Source: Magnetococcales bacterium (GTDB lineage Bacteria; Pseudomonadota; Magnetococcia; Magnetococcales; UBA8363). From it: a DNA stretch of 32,441 bases. Both the position numbers and the translations under genes were made by a program. This document shows positions 28,028 through 32,441 of this stretch, piece by piece (within the stretch, counting starts at the first letter, position 1; every line of letters begins with the position of its first letter). The stretch lies in NCBI GenBank assembly GCA_015228975.1, contig JADGCN010000005.1:20716-53156 (forward strand), given 5' to 3'. The notes under the pieces were generated by a model that searched no databases, was not told where the DNA came from, and saw only the letters and a program-made list of their open reading frames with translations.

Positions 28028-30547
28028 ATGGAAAGCGATCCGACCAAGCTTTTGGAGCAGGCCTTTCACGCAGCCCAGACGGGTCAAACGGCAAGCGCGG
28101 AATCGTTATGCCGGCAGATACTGGCCATTGATCCGCGGCATGGCAATGCCTTGCACCTTTTGGGCATCGTCCTGCACCAGACGGGACGTAGCGTCGAAGC
28201 CGTCGATCCCTTACGATTGGCCGTACAGTGTCAGAACGATTTTGCCCCGCTCCATGCCAACCTGGGCTTGGTGCTGCAAGGATTGGGACGCGTTCAAGAA
28301 GCGGAAGGGTGTTTCCGCAGCGCCCTGCAACGAGACCCGAACCAACCTGCGGCACTGGCGGGCCTGGGGGGAATTTTGTTGTCACAAGGCAAGCCCGGGG
28401 ATGCCAAAATACTCTTTCAAGCCCTGGTGGCCCTGACGCCAGATGATTGTGTCGCCGTGTTCAATCTGGGACTGGCGCAACAACAATTGGGAGAGTTCGA
28501 CGCCGCACGCCACTGTTATCTCCATGTCCTGGAGCAAAAGCCCAATGATCCGGGTTCCCTGGCCAATCTGGGTGCGTTGTACCAACAGAGCGGACAGAAG
28601 GAAGCCGCCATGGCGTGTCATCGAAAAGTGCTGACCTTGCAACCTGACAACGTCAACACCCTGTGCAATCTGGGGGCACTCCTCATGGAAAACGGGGCGT
28701 TGGCCGAAGCGGAAGGGCATTTTCGTCACGTCCTGGCCACCCATCCCGAGCATCCCGAGGCATTGTGCAACCTGGGCGTGGTCTTAAGTCGACAAGGACA
28801 CTACGATCTGGCGGAGGCGCAGTTTCAAAATGCCCTTGCAATCAAGCCCAACATGCCCCAGGTCTTTTCCTTGTGGGGGGTATCGTTGTTGCAACAGGGG
28901 CAACCGGAAGCGGCCATGGCCAAGTTACGCCAGGCACTGGCACTCAAGCCTGACATGTTCGAGGCGATTTCCAATATGGGTAATGCCGCCCAGGAGATGA
29001 ATCGCCTGGAAGAGGCATTGGACTTCTACCAGCAAGCCCTGGCGCTGCAACCCCGATATCATGAAGCCCTGACCAACATGGGGGTGGCGTTGACCAGGCT
29101 TGAACGACTGGATGAGGCTTTTCAATGCCTGAGCCAGGCCTTGGACGTGCGCCCGGATCATCCCGAAGCGTTGATCAGTCTGGCCGTGGTGTGGCACAAG
29201 CGTCGCGAGTTTGACCAGGCGATTGTCCTTTATGAGCGCGCCCTGGGACTCAGGCCCGACAACCCGGAAATCCTCTCCAATCTGGGTAATGCCTGGCAGG
29301 ATAAAAAAAAGTTGGATACCGCCTTGATCTGCTACAACCACGCCTTGCGCATCAAGCGTGATTATCCCGAAGCCTTATCCAACAAGGGCAATACGTTGCG
29401 CCGCCAGGGCAAACTTAAAGAGGCCATGGAATGTTACAACAAGGCCATCGTCCTCAAGCCCGACTTTCATGAGGCCCATTCCAATCTGGGAGTGGCCTGC
29501 ATGGAAATGGGACACTATCATGCCGCTCTGGATTGTTTCGCCCAGTCCAAGCGCCACAACCCTGATTTTGCCGATGCCTGGTTTAACGAATGCCTGGTTC
29601 GTTTGTTGACCGGAGATTTTAAAAACGGTTTACCCGGATACGAATGGCGCTGGCGCATGGCCCATTTCGGCAAGCACGCCTACCAGCAACCTCAATGGTC
29701 GGGGGAACCGTTGCACGGTCAGGGTATTGTCATCCATTGCGAACAAGGTTTTGGTGACAGCATCCAGTTTGTCCGTTTTTGCCCCATGGTGCAAAGCAGG
29801 GGGGGGCGGGTGACGCTCGTGATTCCATTGTCACTGAATCGGTTGTTTAAAACTGCGGCTGGCATTGATCATCTGGTGATTCAGACCCATCCCGTTCCCC
29901 CCTGCGCCTGGCAAATCCCCCTGCAAAGCTTACCTTTGGCTTTGGGTATTGAGGTTGAAACCATCCCCAACGCACCGGCCTATCTCCATGTCGATCCCGA
30001 AGAACGCGTGGCATGGAACAAACGCCTGGAAAAAATAGAAGGTTTCAAGATCGGCATAACCTGGCGAGGGAACGGCAACCATGTCAACGATCACAATCGT
30101 TCCATGGATGTAGAACTTTTTGCCCGCTTGCTGCAAGCTCCAGGATGTTGTTTTTTCAATCTGCAAAAAGAGATCGAGCCACAAGAACGGGAAATATTGT
30201 CAAAAAGCGGCTCATTTTATGACTTCAGCCAGGAATTAACCGATTTCGCCGCGACAGCCGCCTTGATCCAAAACCTGGATCTGGTGATCACGGTCGATAC
30301 CTCCATGGCCCACCTGGCTGGCAGCATCGGTCATCCTACCTGGGTATTGCTCCCTTTCAGCCCCGACTGGCGTTGGCTTCTCAACCGTGACGATTCCCCC
30401 TGGTACCCGAGTCTGCGCCTGATACGTCAACAACGGGTAGGCCAATGGCAAGAAGTTGTGCAGCAAGTGATAGAAAAACTCCCCGATGTGATCGCAGGGG
30501 TCGAACCGATCCTGTGGCCAGTGCCCGAACGACTGGAAACAACTTGA
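28028..30547 (+). CDS. TPR-repeat protein with C-terminal glycosyltransferase (GT-B/GT9- or OGT-like) domain
   Basis: More than ten 34-aa TPRs (e.g. NLGVVLSRQGHYDLAEAQFQNALAIKPNMPQ) then LPGYEWRWRMAHFGKHAYQQPQWSGEPLHGQGIVIHCEQGFGDSIQFVRF...LVITVDTSMAHLAGSIGHPTWVLLPFSPDWRWLLNRDDSPWYPSLRLIRQ. GGGAG precedes ATG 28028; ORF track starts at 28004. Confidence 0.92.
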   Translation: MESDPTKLLEQAFHAAQTGQTASAESLCRQILAIDPRHGNALHLLGIVLHQTGRSVEAVDPLRLAVQCQNDFAPLHANLGLVLQGLGRVQEAEGCFRSALQRDPNQPAALAGLGGILLSQGKPGDAKILFQALVALTPDDCVAVFNLGLAQQQLGEFDAARHCYLHVLEQKPNDPGSLANLGALYQQSGQKEAAMACHRKVLTLQPDNVNTLCNLGALLMENGALAEAEGHFRHVLATHPEHPEALCNLGVVLSRQGHYDLAEAQFQNALAIKPNMPQVFSLWGVSLLQQGQPEAAMAKLRQALALKPDMFEAISNMGNAAQEMNRLEEALDFYQQALALQPRYHEALTNMGVALTRLERLDEAFQCLSQALDVRPDHPEALISLAVVWHKRREFDQAIVLYERALGLRPDNPEILSNLGNAWQDKKKLDTALICYNHALRIKRDYPEALSNKGNTLRRQGKLKEAMECYNKAIVLKPDFHEAHSNLGVACMEMGHYHAALDCFAQSKRHNPDFADAWFNECLVRLLTGDFKNGLPGYEWRWRMAHFGKHAYQQPQWSGEPLHGQGIVIHCEQGFGDSIQFVRFCPMVQSRGGRVTLVIPLSLNRLFKTAAGIDHLVIQTHPVPPCAWQIPLQSLPLALGIEVETIPNAPAYLHVDPEERVAWNKRLEKIEGFKIGITWRGNGNHVNDHNRSMDVELFARLLQAPGCCFFNLQKEIEPQEREILSKSGSFYDFSQELTDFAATAALIQNLDLVITVDTSMAHLAGSIGHPTWVLLPFSPDWRWLLNRDDSPWYPSLRLIRQQRVGQWQEVVQQVIEKLPDVIAGVEPILWPVPERLETT

Positions 30548-30590
30548 AAGGTATAAACCGCAACCAACACGGGAAACGTAGTTATTTTGC

Positions 30591-30670
30591 GTCATTCCCG
30601 CGAAGGTGGGAATCCGGAAAGTCAGGGAATGTAGAAAAATTCTCTGGATCCCCGCTTTCGCGAAGATGAC
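30591..30670. repeat. About 80-bp palindromic REP/MITE-like element with imperfect ~27-bp terminal inverted repeats
   Basis: gtcattcccgcgaaggtgggaatccgg ... ctggatccccgctttcgcgaagatgac; arms match about 20 of 27 positions as inverted repeats. Confidence 0.75.
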
Positions 30671-30933
30671 AATAGCTACACATTCCTTCGGCTGGAATTC
30701 TGAGACCGTGTTCAGTTCCGTCAATTTGGCGCATAAAACCAATTTGGAGATGCGCAATTCCTGGCGTCAGGAACACCGTCCTCTGTTATCGGGCTATTTT
30801 TATGGTTGCGTTTTTGGCGGCAATCGTTCATTTTGTGCCGGCATCGTGGCGCAAATGGGCGAAAAATCACAGTGTCGTGCTGCAACGATCGTCTTAGGAT
30901 AAACCATCTTTTGCAACGAGTGAGGGTGCTTTC

Positions 30934-31710
30934 ATGTCGAGACGCGGACTGGTAGCTGGAAACTGGAAAATGAACGGGCTGACCGGAGCAGCCGATACCC
31001 TGGTTGGGGGAATCCTCAAGGGACTGGAACAAAGAAAAGGGAAAAATATTTGCGAAGTCCTCGTCTGTCCCCCGTTCACCGCCATTCAAGCGGTGGGTAA
31101 AAAAATCGCCGGGTCGGCTGTAAAACTCGGTGGGCAAAACATGTCGGAACACAAACCCGGCGCGCACACCGGAGAAATCACCGGTCAAATGCTCACCGAT
31201 ATCGGTTGCACCTATGTGATTCTCGGCCATTCCGAACGCCGCTCCATGTACGGCGAGGATTCGCAACTGGTCGCACGTAAAATGGTTGCCGCCTATCGCG
31301 ACGGCTTGACCCCCATCGTCTGCATCGGCGAAACCCTGCAAGAACGCGAATCGGGAAAAACCCTCGATGTCATCCGCGATCAGGTCTCCGCCATCTTCCC
31401 CAATCTCCCCGCCGATGAAGCCAAACGGCAACAGCTCGTCCTGGCCTACGAACCGGTGTGGGCCATCGGTACCGGCAAGACCGCCACTCCCGAACAGGCG
31501 CAGGAAGTGCATGCCTTCATCCGCAAAATGCTGGTCGACCAATTGGGTAATGACACGGCCTCCAAAGTCAGGATCCTCTACGGCGGGTCCGTCAAGCCCG
31601 ACAATGCGGCTATCATCTTTTCCAAGCCGGATGTCGATGGTGGTCTCATCGGTGGTGCCGCTCTGAAAGCGGAAGATTTCCTTGGCATCATCGACGGCTT
31701 TCAAGGCTGA
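30934..31710 (+). CDS. tpiA: Triosephosphate isomerase
   Basis: LVAGNWKMNG; VCPPFTAI; YVILGHSERR; VLAYEPVWAIGTGKTATPEQAQEVHAFIR; ILYGGSVKPDNA; DGGLIGGAAL. Confidence 0.98.
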   Translation: MSRRGLVAGNWKMNGLTGAADTLVGGILKGLEQRKGKNICEVLVCPPFTAIQAVGKKIAGSAVKLGGQNMSEHKPGAHTGEITGQMLTDIGCTYVILGHSERRSMYGEDSQLVARKMVAAYRDGLTPIVCIGETLQERESGKTLDVIRDQVSAIFPNLPADEAKRQQLVLAYEPVWAIGTGKTATPEQAQEVHAFIRKMLVDQLGNDTASKVRILYGGSVKPDNAAIIFSKPDVDGGLIGGAALKAEDFLGIIDGFQG

Positions 31711-31776
31711 TATCCGATGTTTGCTGAATGTTACTCTGGCAGTTTTCGTTGAACCCGAGGATGCGCTGAGTCCAGT

Positions 31777-32441
31777 ATGCTCTTAATTATTACAGTTGTT
31801 CATATCCTCGTATCGCTGGCCCTCATATTCGTGGTACTCCTGCAAAAGGGGAGTGGCGCGGATATGGGGGCTGCGTTTGGTGGCAGCTCGCAAAGTGTCT
31901 TTGGGGCACGCGGGTCTGGAAGCTTCCTCGGCAAGCTGACGGCCACCCTGGCCACTGTTTTTATGATTACCAGTCTTTCACTTGCCTTTGTCAGCACCAA
32001 GAAGGGGGCGACGACATCGGTTATGGGAATCCCGGCGAACGGGACCAAGGCGACGGTTCCCGCAACACCCGGCAAAGAAGCCCCGGCCCCCGAAAGTGAG
32101 CCGATTCCGCCCAAGAATCAAACGGCCCCTATTTCCGTGGCCCCCAAGGATGCCGCTTCCAAGCCGGTACCCACCATGGACGATTCTCCGGCATCTTCGG
32201 GTTCCGTTGTACCACCCAAGCAACCCGTTGTGCCCTCCAAGAACGATACGCAATCGCAAAAGCCGCAAGGTACTGCCGATCCTTCACAGGGGACGCCAAA
32301 GGAGGCTCCCAAGTCTGCTGAAGCCAAGCCGGTTCCCGCCAAAGAAGCTCCTGCCAAGGATGTACCCGCCGAAGCGGCTAAACCTGAAGCGGCTAAACCT
32401 GAAGCGGCTAAACCTGAAGCGGCTAAACCTGAAGCGGCTAA
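31777..32441 (+). CDS. secG: Preprotein translocase subunit SecG with long Pro/Ala/Lys-rich C-terminal extension (incomplete at window end)
   Basis: MLLIITVVHILVSLALIFVVLLQKGSGADMGAAFGGSSQSVFGARGSGSFLGKLTATLATVFMITSLSLAFVSTKK; open to the window end, so absent from the closed-ORF track. Confidence 0.92.
   Translation, partial: MLLIITVVHILVSLALIFVVLLQKGSGADMGAAFGGSSQSVFGARGSGSFLGKLTATLATVFMITSLSLAFVSTKKGATTSVMGIPANGTKATVPATPGKEAPAPESEPIPPKNQTAPISVAPKDAASKPVPTMDDSPASSGSVVPPKQPVVPSKNDTQSQKPQGTADPSQGTPKEAPKSAEAKPVPAKEAPAKDVPAEAAKPEAAKPEAAKPEAAKPEAA
32371..32441 (+). repeat. 15-bp perfect tandem repeat gaagcggctaaacct (EAAKP), 4 full units plus partial, cut by window end
   Basis: Units at 32371-32385, 32386-32400, 32401-32415, 32416-32430 and partial 32431-32441. 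Confidence 0.97.

Noticed and set aside
27065-28087. 340-aa minus-strand ORF
   Set aside because: Antisense to the radical SAM gene with CxxxCxxC motif.
28028-29600. Periodic DNA in the TPR gene considered as an independent repeat array
   Set aside because: Periodicity follows 34-residue TPR units.
30582-30776. 64-aa minus-strand ORF containing HLRESGDPENF...DSHLRGNDAK
   Set aside because: Typical spurious translation of a palindromic dispersed repeat; the DNA element explains it.
30721-31704. 327-aa minus-strand ORF
   Set aside because: Antisense to tpiA, whose catalytic motifs are all on the plus strand.

Overview
This 32.4-kb window is densely coding bacterial DNA of proteobacterial type. 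The taxon is not established from the sequence. In order it contains: (i) the tail of a repeat-containing protein, then a type I secretion ABC transporter and HlyD-family adaptor, convergent with a LapG-like transglutaminase-type cysteine protease, then an outer-membrane beta-barrel candidate, a large hybrid histidine kinase (7TMR-DISM-like/HisKA/HATPase/REC/Hpt) and a REC-histidine kinase; (ii) an FmdE-like protein with a FabI-type reductase and a MaoC-phosphotransacetylase fusion; (iii) a solute-binding protein translationally coupled to a GAF-containing histidine kinase; (iv) a HigB-like (N-terminally short) / HigA toxin-antitoxin pair; (v) gcvPA-gcvPB-eno on the minus strand with a clear terminator; (vi) a SCO1/SenC-like protein; (vii) a Sel1-repeat protein; (viii) a second solute-binding protein/histidine kinase pair, in which the PstS-like binding protein has cysteines in all three predicted oxyanion-binding loops; (ix) a coiled-coil PD-(D/E)XK-like (DUF3782-type) protein; (x) a radical SAM/SPASM-like protein next to a TPR-glycosyltransferase; (xi) a small palindromic MITE/REP-like element, tpiA, and secG with an unusually long repetitive tail that runs off the window. 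The most interesting leads are the cysteine-substituted PstS-like sensor pair, and the LapG-like protease (Asn/Lys in place of the Asp/Glu flanking the catalytic Cys) in a secretion/two-component cassette with no visible LapD. No CRISPR array, rRNA, tRNA, phage or transposase gene was recognised.
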